DNA of 64,000 nt from Ciona savignyi (GCA_000149265.1 CH002867.1:1-64000); one strand, 5' to 3'; positions 21,441 through 35,357 are shown, counted from the stretch's first letter. Notes: a model not told the origin generated them from the letters alone. Made by a program: numbers and translations.

Positions 21441-23600
21441 TCTACTTACTATAACCATTTGTCGATTTAGATATCCCAAAGCTGTTTATTTCAAACCGAA
21501 CATATTAAGAATCTGACGTAGTATGAGTGCGCGTTAGTGGCGCGCGTTTAAAAAGTAAACGAGATATAAGGTTATTTTTTGAAACAAGATCACAAGTGTT
21601 TTATTTAACCCTCTACCAATTTTTATCTACTTATTTCAACACTTCGTCGATTTATGTCTATCAAAGCTGTTTCATTTTAACCCAAATCGAACATATTGGA
21701 AATCTGACGTAGTGTGAGTGCGTTAAGACCGCTCGTTTAAAAAGTAAACGAAATATAGGCCTAGGGTTTATTTTTATGGAGCAAGTTTACAAGTGTATTA
21801 TCCAACCATCTACCAATTTATTAAAGCTGTTTCATTTCACCCCAATGCGAACATATAGAGAATCTGACGTTATGTGCGTCCGTCCGTTAGTACAGCGCGT
21901 TTGAAAAGTAAATGAGATTTTACAAGTGTGTTATCCAACCATCTACCAATTTTTATCTACTTTTTCAACAATTCGTCAATGTAGGTCTATCAACGCTGTT
22001 TCATTTTAACCCAAAGCGAACATATTGAGAATCTGACGTAGTGCGAGTACGTTAGTGCAGCGCGTTTGAAAAGTAAACGCGATATAAGGTTTATTTTTTG
22101 GGAACAAGATCACAAGTGTGTTATTTAACCCTCTACCAATTGTTATCTACTTACTTTAACAATTCGTCGATTTATGTCTATCAAAGCTGTTTCATTTTAA
22201 CCCAAACCGAACATATTGGAAATCTGACGTAGTGTGACTGCGTTAAGACCGCTCGTTTAAAAAGTAAACGAGATATAAGGTTTATTTTTATGGAGCAAGT
22301 TTACAAGTGTGTTCCATCTACCAATTTTTATCTACTTACTGTAACAATTCGTCGATTTATTCTATCAAAGCTGTTTCATCTCATCCCAAAGCGAACATAT
22401 TGAGAATCTGACGTAGTGTGAGTGCGTTAGTGCAGCGCTTTTGAAAAGTAAACGAGATATAGGTTTTATTTTTATTGAACAAGATCACAAGTGTGTTATC
22501 CAACCCTCTACCAATTTGTATCTACTTACTTTAACAATTTGTCAATGGGTTGAAATGAAACAGCGTTGATAGACCTACAAAGCGAACATATTGAGAATCT
22601 GACGTAGTGTGAGTGCGTTAGTGCAGCGCTTTTGAAAAGTAAACGAGATATAGGTTTTATTTTTATTGAAACAAGATCACAAGTGTGTTATCCAACCCTC
22701 TACCAATTTGTATCTACTTACTTTAACAATTTGTCAATGGGTTGAAATGAAACAGCGTTGATAGACCTACAAAGCTAACATATTGATAATCTGACGTATT
22801 GTGAGTGCGTTAGTGCAGCGCGTTTGAAAAGTAAACGCGATATAAGGTTTATTTTTTGGAAACAAGATCACAAGGGTGTTATCCAGCCATCTACCAAATT
22901 TTATATACTTACTGTAACAATTCGTCGATTTAGATATTCCAAAGCTGTTTCATCTCACCCCAAACCGAACGAACATATTGAGAATCTGACGTAGTGTGAG
23001 TGCGTTAGTGCTGCGCATTTGAAAAGTAAACGAGATATAAGGTTTATTTTTTTGAACAAGTTTACAAGTTTGTTATCCAACCATCTGCCAATTTTCATCT
23101 ACTAACTTCAACAATTCGTTGATGTAGGTCTATCAAAGCTGTTTCATTTCAACCCAACGCGAACATATTAAGATTCTGACGTAGTGTGAGTGCGTTAAGA
23201 CCGCTCGTTTGAAAAGTGAACAAGATATACGGTTTATTTTTTTGGAACAAGTTTACATGTTTGTTGTTTGTTATCCAAACATCTACCAATTTTAACCTAC
23301 TTATTGTAATAATTCGTCGATTTAGATCTATCAAAGCTATTTCAATTTAACCCAAAGCGAACATATTAAAAAACTGACGTATAGTGTGAGTGCGTTAAGA
23401 CCGCTCTTTTGAAAAGTAAACGAGATATAAGGTTTATTTATTTTTTATAACAAGTTCACAAGTGTGTTATCCAACCATCTACCAATTTTTATCTACTTAC
23501 TTCAACAATTCGTCTATTTCGGCCTAACAAAGCTGTTTCGTTTTAACCGAAACCAAACATATTAAGAATATGACGTAGAATGTTTACCAAGTTCGATTAC
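21440..23600. repeat. Satellite, about 190-bp unit, about 12 copies
   Basis: Each unit contains ACCAATTTTTATCTACTTAC, TCGTCGATTTA, AAAGCTGTTTCATTTTAACC, GAACATATT, ATCTGACGTAGTGTGAGTGC and AAAAGTAAACGAGATATAAGG. ATCTGACGTA or a close variant falls at 21511, 21702, 21862, 22031, 22222, 22405, 22597, 22788, 22983, 23172, 23372 and 23568, a period of about 160-200 bp. Two neighbouring units (22540-22770) share an inverted TGAAACAGCGTTGATAGACC segment. Confidence 0.93.
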
Positions 23601-23604
23601 CATG

Positions 23605-23700
23605 GCCCTCAGCCGGTTAGCTCAATCGGTGGGAGTGTCGACGGCTGAAAGGTTGTGGAATCGCCCGTCCTGTTTCGGAGCAGTGGGTATTTGGTGGTAT
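23605..23700 (+). other. tRNA-like SINE head
   Basis: CAGCCGGTTAGCTCAATCGG followed by TGGGAGTGTCGACGGCTGAAAG resembles a tRNA D-arm/A-box region. A B box is weak (AGGTTGTGGAATCGC). It is not a credible tRNA gene, since no acceptor stem closes. It is probably the start of a SINE. Confidence 0.35.
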
Positions 23701-23764
23701 AGACACTACAATCAAGTAAGTAAAACAGTAGTCTATTAAATCAATTATTTTAACCATGCTATAC

Positions 23765-24730
23765 CAGGCATGGGCAACCCCTGGCACGCGTGCCGAACTT
23801 GGCACGCGAGCTCGTATTCCTGGCACGCTAGGTAAAGGAAATTAGATTCTTTTCTCTTAAAGATAATAACTTAAAAGTTGTTGTATTATTTGAGCTTTGG
23901 CCACGTGCATAAAATGTTTATTACCGTAAGTTGTGAAGATTTGATTATTTATTACCGTGTTATTGTTACTCAACAAACACCAAAGAGTACAACAATCCGC
24001 TTGCAAATTTCGCAACCTGCTGCCACAGACGAATCGGACGTGAGAGAAATTTGTACGTTTGTGCAGCCAACCAGATGTAGTTAGAATCAGTTATCCTTAG
24101 CATCCTAATTTACTTTTGTTAGCAATTTAAGATACAAAATGTTATAAGGCTAAAAATGATGTACCATGTACCGGTTAAGGTCATTCGGTATCGGTAAAAG
24201 TCATACATGCATATTTCGGCAAGTAAAAAATAACGGTAAACTTATTTCACTTCAGCTCATCGTTACGTTTATCAAATTGCGTTAATGAGAGTAAAAATTC
24301 ATCGTTGAACACACTTTTTCACCTGCCTAAGGTTTGCTCTATCAGTAATAGGTACAGCGCTTGCTTTTTTTGCAGTAAAGATGAAAAATTAAGTCATTAC
24401 TGTAAAAAGTTATTTCGTTTTTTTGTCCCTACCGAATGTTAGGACCATCAGCTAAACTTCCAACTGATGTACGAGATGTATTTAAAGCTATTCAAACTGA
24501 TATTTTCTTAGAAATAAAACTTGAACCCTTTGAGAAAGTTTATTGTGAATGTTTTGTTTTTGTTATATTGTGTTTTCATTATTTTGGTAAATTTAAATCA
24601 TTTTTTTCAAAACAGGCACCTTTAAGAATGAAAAAGAAATATGTTCTCACGAATTGTTAGTTGGCAAAGGATTTTGCCATTAATTTTAGCCGATCTTGGC
24701 ACCCAGACCGAAAAAGGTTGCCCATCCCTG
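23765..24730. mobile_element. hAT-type element, 966 bp (intact ends, empty of the nested insert)
   Basis: Termini CAGGCATGGGCAACC and GGTTGCCCATCCCTG are flanked by TGCTATAC (23757-23764) and GGCTATAC (24731-24738), an 8-bp duplication with one change. TGGCACGCG repeats lie inside both ends. It is homologous (inverted) to 56457-57859. Position 24400-24407 (CTGTAAAA) is the single-copy counterpart of a target duplication in that other copy. Its ORFs (23878-24084, 24436-24660) are conserved between the copies, but I cannot assign them a domain. Small size points to a non-autonomous element. Confidence 0.85.
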
Positions 24731-25084
24731 GGCTATACGCACCCCACTCTAAACCATTCGCGTGAATTTGTGTCCACCACAGGGGTTCGTTCACACCAAC
24801 CATATTAAAAACCTGTGGCGGCAGTGCAAGAGCCGTTTCGCAAAAATGATCTCTGTACTGAATTTTTATGGAGGAGATGGATAAAAAAAGAGAGTACTTT
24901 TCTGCAATAGTAAAGGCCATCGCCGAAACATACCGTGTATAAAACGCCACCCCCTGAACATAAACTGCCCTTTTTAGGGCAAAACATTTTAAAAAGAGAT
25001 TGAGTGTTATGGATAGGATATTTTATTATGGTATATTCATGTTTATCACCACCGTAAATGACGTTATTACACGGACAACTATCA

Positions 25085-25320
25085 GATCGCCTCTAGGGCC
25101 CACTGTCGGGTGGGTTATCGGGACTATAACGTGTGTTGTGTATGAATGATAGATACGTTTCTTTAGTTTGGTAGGACCTATTATTTCACAGGGTTCAGAT
25201 AAGGTGTGTTAAGAAGTTCCTTGCCCAGGAACAACCTACTTGCAAAATGATAATAATACGAAGCTGCAACTCTTCGGATGAAAGGCGACACACTAACCCA
25301 GCAAGTTAATCGGTGGGTCT
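25085..25320 (-). mobile_element. SINE fragment
   Basis: A diverged copy of the tRNA-derived family: AGATCGCCTCTAGGGCCCAC, CAGGGTTCAGATAAGG, CCTTGCCCAGGAACAACC and GCTGCAACTCTTCGGATGAA. A second scrap (CGCCCAAGGACACAACCGAC) follows at 25372-25440. Confidence 0.6.
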
Positions 25321-25440
25321 GTTTTTAGATATTTATGTTAATTTCTTAATGAGAAAACCCATATGAGTCCCTCGCCCAAGGACACAACCGACTAGCTGGC
25401 AATCAGTTTCGGACCTGCACCCAAGAGGTTATTTGTTTTA

Positions 25441-28043
25441 GAGAATTCCTAGTGTTCTTCGGGACAAGATAGAGAATTCCTAGTGTTCTTCGGAAAAGGG
25501 AAACAACTGGTTTTACACAAATTGTAAGTAGAAAAGTGTATCATAACGCATCAAACGAGCTCCGTATGCGCGTTATATTTGTTCCATTCTTATTTTTACA
25601 TCAAGGTCATACATATATACCCTTGAAACCTTTCAAGTATTTTTTCTTTGAGTTTCTTTTCTGTTTTTAACACGCACGTTTATTCACTTTATCTGTGGTT
25701 TTATAAAGCAGAAAACGTTCTACTTGTTCCAACTGGGTTCGATGAGTCAGTATCAGGGGTTCAGCGGAGATTAGGATAAGTATACACACACGCTACGTGT
25801 GTTACAACGTATCTTTGCAAGAAGTCCTTCAATACCATGGTATACATAAAAACTAAAAAAGGAACATACTTTGTTGCAAAGATGACATGAGAGTGGAACT
25901 TTCCAAGGTCAAGCCACGCATTTCTAGAAGTGTTTCCGAAATGCAACAAACAGCATAAAACGCATTGATTTGTGTAGTAAATATTTATTGAGTTGTGTTT
26001 TTCTGTGGAATTCATGTTTTGTTTGTTTTCTTTCTTTGAATAATAAGATCTTATGTGCAACAGATGTATAGTTCACTTTAGGCTCAAGTTTTTTAACGGA
26101 TATATTTTGAATTTCAACGAAGGGTTGAATGCCCGAATGAAACTTGAGGGGTTCGGTACCTCCAACAAGTTTAAGAATCACTGATCTAGAGAATCTGTAA
26201 TAAATTGCCGATCCTGCTAGGACGACGCTATTATTCACACAGAGAGAAAATTCCCCCGATGTTATTCTTTGATCTTTGGCGTATATTAAAATGGATTTTA
26301 ATTTTTCAATGTTACCCGCCCGTTTATACGCCTGGCCAAAACATTAACAATTCAATTGATATTTTTAACTCCTACTAAAACGGCATTGACGCCAACGAAG
26401 TTGCTTTGCGTCACGTGTTTCTTAGAGCAATAGATGCCTACTTCCGATCAAAGTTTCAGGAAAAAGTTAAATCTGCCTTCTAAATACCACCAGCGACGTT
26501 TCTACAACGGGACACACAATACAAAAAGAAAACAAAGCATTTGGAGAAACACCGCAATAACCTTTAAAAGACACAAAGATTTCGTTGATTTGGCTTTTAT
26601 ACAGAGCCCACTTAAACTAAATACGAGAAAATCTTAGTATTAATTATTAAATGGTCTTAAGACCGGCAGCTAGCCCATAACAACATACCCGCCTGCATAA
26701 ACTCTGCAGGCTAAAATTTTGGGCTGCCTCTGAAAAAAAACACAACCGACTATCTAGCGAAAAAGTTTCGCATCTGCAACCTTTTGATTAAAAGACGGCG
26801 CACTTACTTAAAACGCCATACCAACCGGCCGGACATTAAAATGTTTTAAAAGATCACAACTACTGTAATAATACTAGTAGTCCAAAACAACATGTAGAAA
26901 AACAGAGGTTAATCAAAATAAGAAAACAAAAAAAAAGTGTTACCTTTGCAGAAATGCAGGGCTACAAAACAAGTTACAGGTTTAATTAAAAAAGCTGTTA
27001 CTCAAAGCCAAAAATAACAAACTTACAAGACAGAAGCCATTTGACATCAACCTTTGAAGCAAAAAAAAGTGAAATACACAGAAAAAATTCCCATGACCCC
27101 TTCTTCTACATACTCAATTCCCGAAAGCCTACCAATTTATTCGAAAACACCCAACATTACCTTCCTTATCTGTCTTTAAAGGTAAGTAAGAATGCTCCGT
27201 ACGGCAAAATCCATTAAAAATAAGTAAGCCAAAGATTACAAATTATATTTTTTCACTCATTGGATGAGGAATGAATACACAGGATGATTTAGAAAGTTTA
27301 GATGACGATTCTCTTGTTGCACCAAATAAAATAATGGATAGACCGCGATATTCAAAGTGATGATGAATAGACCTGCTGATCAAAAATAACTAAAACAATT
27401 TTTGTTTTTAAATGAACAAGAACCCCACGGGCGAAATCATTAATACAGTTCGTTAACTTATACATAACAGTTCTTCAGTTTTCTTGTTTCGCAATGATTA
27501 ATACACGACTGACTGCCAAGTTAGCTTCAGGTTACAGATGCTAAAATAGGATCCACAAGTTTGAATTACAAAATAGTTAGCAAAGCTTACAATCGGCAAA
27601 ATACGTTTTAGACGCCAAATATGGGTTATTTATACTCATACAATCCAGGGGGACGTCGGGTGTAAGAAGTTTATATATACCCAGCCGCACCGCATTTGTT
27701 TCGGATAACAAACGTCCCTTCAATCAGGTGTGTAATAATAATGGTCAGCCATACATACAACAAATCGTCGCTTTAGGTATGTAATGTATACCAAATCTGT
27801 TTTTTTTTATTTGAAACGAAAACGAACATACTGAGGCGTTAAACACCTGGCCATATAAGTTGGTTCTGCCATGTTTAACAATTGAAGCAGAGAAATCACC
27901 ACATCCCACCTATGCACACTACAGGAATTTTACAACCGAGCGAGTATCACCGGTGTGCGTGTATAAATGTAGATGGAAAGGAACACCAGTTATCGGGAGC
28001 ATTGATGTCGACCGAATTTCCCACCTATGCACACGACAGGAAT
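25441..28043. other. No gene recognised; degraded SINE at 26735-26835
   Basis: A+T-rich sequence with short ORFs only. A direct repeat TAGAGAATTCCTAGTGTTCT occurs at about 25440 and 25470. A worn SINE (GACTATCTAGCG, TTTCGCATCTGCAACC) lies at 26735-26835 on the minus strand. I see no domain in any translation. Confidence 0.5.
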
Positions 28044-28750
28044 TTTAGCCACTTCGATCAGGCACGTCAGGCGTCGGTGACGCCTTTAGTGTAATGTTGA
28101 AGCGAGGCGTCAGTGCTAGCTAAGAGTGACAGAGATTTGAAATAGTAATTCTGGAACATTTCTACAACAGTATTTTCGAATCCTCTTCCTCAATAGTTTT
28201 CATTAATGTTTATTTACCTCATTAGTTTGTTGTAGTTAAATTCACGATCGTTAAAGATTCGAATCCAAAATGATTGTATTTTTGTGTGTGTAAGTGAGCG
28301 GTTCCATACAATACCGAGAAGACGACACTAAGAATGTACATTACCAAGAGTGTATATTACCGAGAATAAACCCCCCTACCTTTAGACACCTATATCAGTA
28401 ATGTCCACTCCCGGTAATGTATATTTTTCTCGTTAACATACACTATTGGTAAATTGTGTACGGTACCATCTTATATTGTTCATGTATCTACAATACATTT
28501 AGCAACTTATCAATTTGTCAAGGCCTATCTATCAATATATCGATATTCCAAATATGCATTTATAATTAATGAATACTATTATTAACCTCAATGAATATGT
28601 TGAATCATTTATACACATGGGTATCAAGCTTTGTGATTTTCAATAAGAAAAAAAACCAAACAGGGTTCGTCAGCCTGGCGCGTCGGTTGCTGACGGGTTC
28701 GCTTCAACATTACATACACTAAAAGCGGTTAGTCGAAGTGGCCACAAGCC
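28044..28750. mobile_element. Fold-back element with inverted ends
   Basis: GCCACTTCGATCAGGCACGT with TTTAGTGTAATGTTGAAGCG at 28046-28110 is matched inverted by CGCTTCAACATTACATACAC with AGTCGAAGTGGCCAC at 28705-28745. The two imperfect arms, about 60 bp each, enclose about 600 bp of non-coding DNA. CCCACCTATGCACAC...AGGAATTTTA is repeated just to the left (27905 and 28020). No target duplication was defined. Confidence 0.5.
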
Positions 28751-29002
28751 TTCTTCTATCATGCAATGAAAGTGAATGAATCGTTTAAGTATGACTGGAA
28801 CTCTAAAATTGCGCAAACAAAAAGTGGTTGCGAAAGTATACGTCGCAAACAGCTAACGTAAGATGATATACTGGGAGGGAATTTCTTACAACACGGTTGC
28901 CGTTCGTCTAAGCACGGAGAACAAACGATGTATATTTGCATACCAAGATAATAATAAACAGGGTTAAAAACATAAACAGGTTTTGCTAATTAAAAATTGT
29001 TA

Positions 29003-31223
29003 GGCTGGATTCACACCAGAACGACATTTTGTCGTACGTCCGACAAAAACGTTTTTGTCGTAAGCGTGTTTTTCGTTTTTTGTTTTGGTCGATTCACACC
29101 AATAAAACGTGTTTCGGTCCGACGGTATGCTGGAGTATGGACAAACACTTATAACTAGAATTTTATATGAAAATAAAGGTGAAGACATCATAATTTTTAA
29201 TTGGTATTCAGAGTAATATCGTCATAGGACACCAATTAACTTAGATAAATCCTATATTTGATAAACTAAACATGCTAACAGAACCTTAAAAAATCACATT
29301 TTTGAAGTATGACAACCTAACTTTTTCCTGAATTACTTATAGACTGAAGCCAATTATAGAACGGGAACATACTTCTATAGATCAGTATTACAACCTTAAA
29401 TCCTAAACATCAAACACTCTTGACCTTAACATTGGTACACTACATGCCTGCCAAAACTCTACTACAGGTGTCATAGGTTATTTTGGTTGTTCTTCTGCCA
29501 AGTTTTATACCAGAACCAACCTAAGAAGTGTGGCATAGTAATTTAAAGTGGTGCCAATATTTTGCACTTTTACAACAAAAAAACAATAACTTGAATAAAT
29601 ACATTGTAGGGTAAATGTATTGGTTTCATCTGTACAAATAAAACAATGACATTTGTTTTTGCTCACAGTTCATATCATCCATATAAACAAGCAATATGGA
29701 AAGTGTTGTAGACAGAGCAATGAACATGATAAATACAATGGAAATAACTCTATTAACATCAACAATTTACTACACAGCACAAAATGGATACAGGAATGTA
29801 AATTAGTTAAATAGTGATACTTATCCAGTTTAAAAATAAAATGTTTATCGGGATGCTTGCAATAATTTTAAAAGTTACTACAACATTTTAAAAAGTGAAG
29901 CATTGCCTTGGTTATTTGTGTGCATTATAAGCTGGTATCTTTTTTCTCTGTTATTTTGGGGCACTTCATTGTTCTGTAGCCTCTGGTATGTACTTTTCAG
30001 TTACCGGCAGTAATTTGAAGAAGTAAAACAGACTGTTTCATTGCAAAGGATTTCCCATATCTGTATCAGTGTTGTCCGATGATTAACTTGAATTACTGGA
30101 ACTGGCCAAGTCATGCTGTAAACACAAATGTATACACCGGTGTTATTCAACATTTAATATACATAATCCACTTGTCATTGTTTTCAAATTGTTAATTACA
30201 AGACCAAAAAATAAGTGTACAGAATTATGGAATTGATTATATATAATTGCCTAGACTAGATACAAAACTGCATTTTACCAATCAATGCAATAAAACATCC
30301 TTATATATAAAAGGGGTTAACAAAAGTTTTGCTAAATGTTAGAATTAACATCCAACTATGGTAACAGGTAGCTTGACAATGGGTAAAAACTATTTGTTAA
30401 GCCTATCGGTACCGATGAAATGGTATCATCACAAAATATTTACAAGAGAGTAGAATCATATATAGAATATAATCTATTTACTTACCAGTCTCATTTAAAA
30501 CTTGACAAATAATATTCCAAGTTAACTCTTGTACAACTCAATTCATATACCGGTATGCAAAACTGGACATATTAGGCTTATATTTGCCGACTTAACATTA
30601 AATTCTTGAATTAGTAGTTGAAGTTTGCTTCCATCCATAATAATTCCACATGCTAAATATATATTTAAGAATTTAACCAGTACCTATCAGGAAAATTAAT
30701 GTGAGTTCAAAAGTACCGGTACTGGTTTTGTTTAGTTTAGGCTACACAACAGGCTTACCTGAGATGTTGAACCAGTGCTATGCATTATTTGATAGGCTAT
30801 TTAATCACAACAGTCTAAGATAATGATTTTAAACTAAATATATCTGTCTTGGCCTAATTGCTGTGCACTTTCGTCCGTATTTACTTCAACCTAAACTATC
30901 TAATATAATTAAAACTAGTCTATTTACTTTAAAACACATTTAGAACCATATTAAAGGTATCTGTACTGCATATTAGCAATAAAACAATTGTATATGCTGA
31001 TATTTCACGATATTAAACTCGTCCGACAAAAAAACATGTCGCAAGAAAATAGCGCATGCTCTATTCCTGAAAAACATGTTTTTTTGTCGTACGACAGAAA
31101 ACGTGTCGTTTGCGTCAAAATCGGACTGGTGTGAATCGCCGCATAAGGGACTATGCGTTCTATTTGAGAAACGTCGGTACGACACGACAAAAACGTTTTT
31201 GTCGTTTTGGTGTGAACCCGGCC
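29003..31223. mobile_element. Harbinger-type non-autonomous transposon, 2.2 kb
   Basis: Ends GGCTGGATTCACACC and GGTGTGAACCCGGCC are flanked by TTA on both sides (29000-29002 and 31224-31226), the 3-bp duplication of PIF/Harbinger elements. Subterminal GACAAAAACGTTTTTGTCGT palindromes occur near both ends (29040 and 31185). The interior is A+T-rich with many poly-A/T runs and no ORF above 70 codons. It is large for a MITE and probably a decayed or internally replaced element. Confidence 0.75.
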
Positions 31224-31226
31224 TTA

Positions 31227-34200
31227 GGTTTCTGGCAGCGCTGGCTAGAAGAAAAAAAGTTTTATAAACATTACACCAACGAAAATGAAAGTGCGTTTAT
31301 TAACTAACAGATGGTCATTGGTTGGTTACTACAACCACATATTAACTAACCTCCATAATCCTCTATCTATATAATTTTGATTTAAAAATGGATGAAAATC
31401 ATAGAATATTTTATTAAACATACAATATTTATTATTTTTCGGAATCATTAGTAAGAAAAATGTTTTTGCTTGCTCTTCAATTTTATTTCAAAGCTCTTCG
31501 AAATTCTTGATTTTAGAATCCAAACTATTTCGGATAAGGACATCATCCCTACTTGCAATCAAAACACAAATAATAAATATTTTTTTCTTATTCATAAGGT
31601 GTGCATTCATTCATTTACATTACCCAGAATTTGTTTGTTAATTCATTAAACATAATAGAAATTTCACTTTTAACGAAGTTAAATTTGTTACAGGAAAATT
31701 CGTCAATGTCTCCACTGCGACATAAAGTTTGTTAACGTAACGAATCACCACAAATTCACTTTAAATATATTAATAGAAAAATTATGTTTAAAACTTAAAA
31801 TGAAACAAATTAAAGAGTTTTTATGGATCTTCATGCAACATCTGCAATAGAGAGTGGTGAGACCCTTACGGGGCCATTATAGCATCCAACCAGGGTTGCC
31901 AGACAGAAATTCACCTTACGGCCAATTTGTATCAAGTGCAAAAAATAAACTATTTAATTTAGCTAATTGGGCTACTTATCTCTTTATTTGTTCAAAAATT
32001 GTATAATTTTAATTCCCTCCAGATTTGTCGAACCCATTTAAATACTATATAGGATAGGAATACCTACCGTTATTATTTTATTTTAAAACGTCATTGTCAG
32101 CTTTGTGATTTCGGAATGAGACAGTTAATATTATTAATTTATTTCCATATATATTTTTTCCTTTATTTCTCTACTGTGTAGCGTAAAAATGACACTATGC
32201 TGAAACGGGCAGATTTTTCCGCACGACCGAACTATTTTTTTGCGTCCGGTGCGATTTTGGTAAGGCCGTGAAATAGGCCAAATGGCAACCCTGCATCCAA
32301 CACAAAGAAAGATTTTATCTGTCCATTTGGCGTCTGTTAAAGAAACCCAACTTTTGAAGAAAGTACTATATACGTATTATTATGACCTAAATCAAAATAA
32401 TTATAACTTTTATTAGCAATCTTCAAAAAACAGTCCACGAAGAAGGCGCCCGCTACGCGTACTTAAAGTTGTGGAGCTCGCTATGGATTACGTTTGTCAG
32501 TATGTAAATACTATGAAACATTTTCTGCAATTTGTCACTCGGAGTATCTATCATCCTGCATTTATGCAGAGTGACCTGGAACGTCTGGTCAATCATATGA
32601 CAACTGGCTGGCTGTTCAATTAGCTATCCAAAAAGAAACAACGAGAAAACTTTGTTAAACAAAGATCCAATCCATCTTTTTCAGAGAGGTATAATTGCAA
32701 TATAAATTAAAATATTCAGAAATAACGGATGGACCAGATTTGAAAAATGTAGGAAGAGCTCACATTGGAAAATGTAAAAAAAACCTACCTGTCTGTGCTC
32801 AGAAATTGTTTTAAGAATTATCTGTAAAGGTAGCTAGCTAGCTGCCGATCATGCCATTACAGGGTTGACGGTACTAGAGCTAAACATTGCCGAGAAAACA
32901 AAAAGTGGTTTGTTTTTTTTTTAACAAAAAGTGGTTTGTTTTAAGGACCAAAAACAAAAACGTGAGCATGGTTGTCTCTGCCAAGGAACTAGCAAATCTA
33001 AAAGAAAACAACCCTTTTTTATGTTAGAAATTTCAGCGATAATCTTGGAAGTGTTCATTCAACATTTTTTTCTTTGCACACAAAATGTCGCCATCGGAGT
33101 TCAATAACATTTGGAAAAGACGGTGTGTACATCCATTGTCAACGTAACTGCAGTTCTCGTGGTGTCAGCGCACTCATTAACAAAAAATGTACAAATTGTC
33201 GTGGCTATACTTATAAGCCATTAAAGAGAATGGAGTTATTACACGGGCAATCGTCAGATACAAGATCTGCTTGTGTAAAGGTGGCTGTCGATCATCTACT
33301 ATTACAGGGTTGACGGTACAAGAGGTAAGTAAGTAAACAATGCCGAGAAAACAAAAAGTGGTTTGTTTTTATTTTATGTGAAAATACAGAAACAAAAACG
33401 TGAGCATGGTTGTCTCTGCAAATGAGCTAGCAAATCTGAAAGAAAAACCTCTCTTCATGTTAGAAAGTTCATACAAAAAATCAAAATGTTGCCATCGGAG
33501 TTCAATAACATTTGGAAAAGACGGTGTGTGGGGGTTGTTGTTTGGATCCATTGTCAGCGTAACTGCAGTTGATCACTCGTAGTGTCAGCTCATTCACTAA
33601 CAAAAAATGTACAAATTGCCCGTGGTTAGACCAAAAAAAATCTCCCCTTGAAATGGGGAAAACACGCAGAAGAATGAAACAATCAATCGTCAGATTGTAT
33701 ACAATGCCAGGAAGTGTCTATCCACGATGATCTGGACTCTTTAAGCACTTCGACAAGTTACTGAGGGGGTGCTATTACCAACATTTGTTAAAAAACATCG
33801 AATACTTATTATAAGCATTTCGATTTCTAATGCGCAAATTTTATACAGGCATCAAAGGAATTCAAGTCGCTTTAGCCATTCATTGGATTCCACCTCCGCC
33901 CAAAAAAGGAATCTTTCTTTTAACTGCTACCACAGCAGTGATCGGGTGTTTTGAAACCGCTTTTGGAAGACTAAATAAAACGCTCGTTGGCGCATTTTGG
34001 GCAAAAAATGGATGTAACGATAGAAATGGCCTTTGTACAACATATGCGATCACCAGAATATTGCACTCTGGCAGTCACAGCAGTTGGATAATCTAAATCA
34101 GCGGAGGTCATGTAAAACGTTGGGGGCTGTTGCAACTGTTGAACAATTTCTTGCAGTCCTAGTCGAAAAGTATTGTTCATGGATTCTACCAATTTTCTAT

Positions 34201-35340
34201 ATTTTTCACTTTCTACTTTATATGCTTCAATTAACTTCTAACAATCTCCACTGTCGTTTACTGTAAGTAGAAACAATTCAGTAAACAAACTTTTATTTCA
34301 GTAAAAACTAGGTATACTTCTGATTTGTTTTGATCGACTGCTGCTTTATCTCTCTAAAAGATAATAAAACATTTTTTTATCATTATGTAAATATAGATCA
34401 ATCATGTTTTTATAGTACTTTAATTTGTGATCTTCGTTGATCAAGGTAATCTGGCTATTAAAGCTGGAACATTTCCAGTCTATCCTTGCCCGGTCATACA
34501 AATATTTTTCATAATAATATAAACACTAAATTTAGTAAACATACAGATCATGCCCCTCATATGATATATATAAATAGGCCAACCTGTCTTTCTTTTTCTT
34601 CCACAACCAGCTGTTGGAACTCCGCTATCTCTGGTTCAACTTCAAATTCAACACTTTGGTCAGTCTGAAATTCTTAATGTTGTCGATAAATTAAAATTGT
34701 TGTTAACTCTCACCTGTACTAGTGGATGTACTGTTAAAATACCGATGTAACACCGCTTAAATATAGTAAAACAATAATTCAATTGTTAATTGTTGAACAA
34801 CTTTATATGAAAATAATCATCAAATTTACACCAACACCATCTTCATTCAAGTACCCAAGGGCACACTGTCCAAGACATCCTTTCCTGATGTAATGGGGTA
34901 GTTACTCAGACCGTTTTTGTATAGGAGTATGTATATGTATCGGTCACGTTAACCATTTATTTGGCCGCTCGACCGTACGATAAACATACAACTACGTGAC
35001 ATCCTGTATTGCTTGCTAAATCTTGTACAAACCAATCTTTTATAATCACCACGCTTGCAAAATTCATCAGCAAGCTTCTGGTGATAATATTGCTGGTTTC
35101 TCCCCACTTTCCCATCAATCTTTTCTAACACTTTGTGCTCCGCTGTCCGGTCTAGTAGTAGGTAGCATGGTCTCACTAAAAGACCCTGTCGTACAACTTT
35201 TCTTAAACTATGGTGCAAAAAAAGTTATTATTTAGTCCTTCAACTTTTTATTTAACACTTTTTAAGATGGTACAGTAGACTTGCTAAATTTTTCGGTTGC
35301 TCTTGTGTCACATAAGCGTGCGGCGGGGATGATAGTAAAC
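31227..35340. other. No gene recognised; tandem duplication at 32890-33620
   Basis: A+T-rich. A segment with GAGAAAACAAAAAGTGGTTT, AACGTGAGCATGGTTGTCTC, ATCGGAGTTCAATAACATTT and GGAAAAGACGGTGTGT occurs at about 32893-33190 and again at about 33346-33610, a tandem duplication with a period of about 450 bp. The ORFs at 33074-33313 and 33400-33582 come from it. Neither shows a domain I know. 33830-34096 (plus) is 88 codons without a recognisable motif. Confidence 0.45.
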
Positions 35341-35357
35341 TCAATACAATTAAAAGG

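Noticed and set aside
23605..23700. A true tRNA gene
   Set aside because: A-box-like sequence only. No acceptor stem or proper T arm could be paired by eye.
29003..31223. The Harbinger-type element as the centre of a 23-kb palindrome
   Set aside because: It lies midway between the inverted arms (18470-19499 and 40815-41826), but sequence between arms and centre is not symmetric. Treated as coincidence.
33074..33313. Cys-rich zinc-finger protein
   Set aside because: 79 codons inside a tandem duplication. The Cys spacing fits no family I know, and the second copy does not keep the frame.
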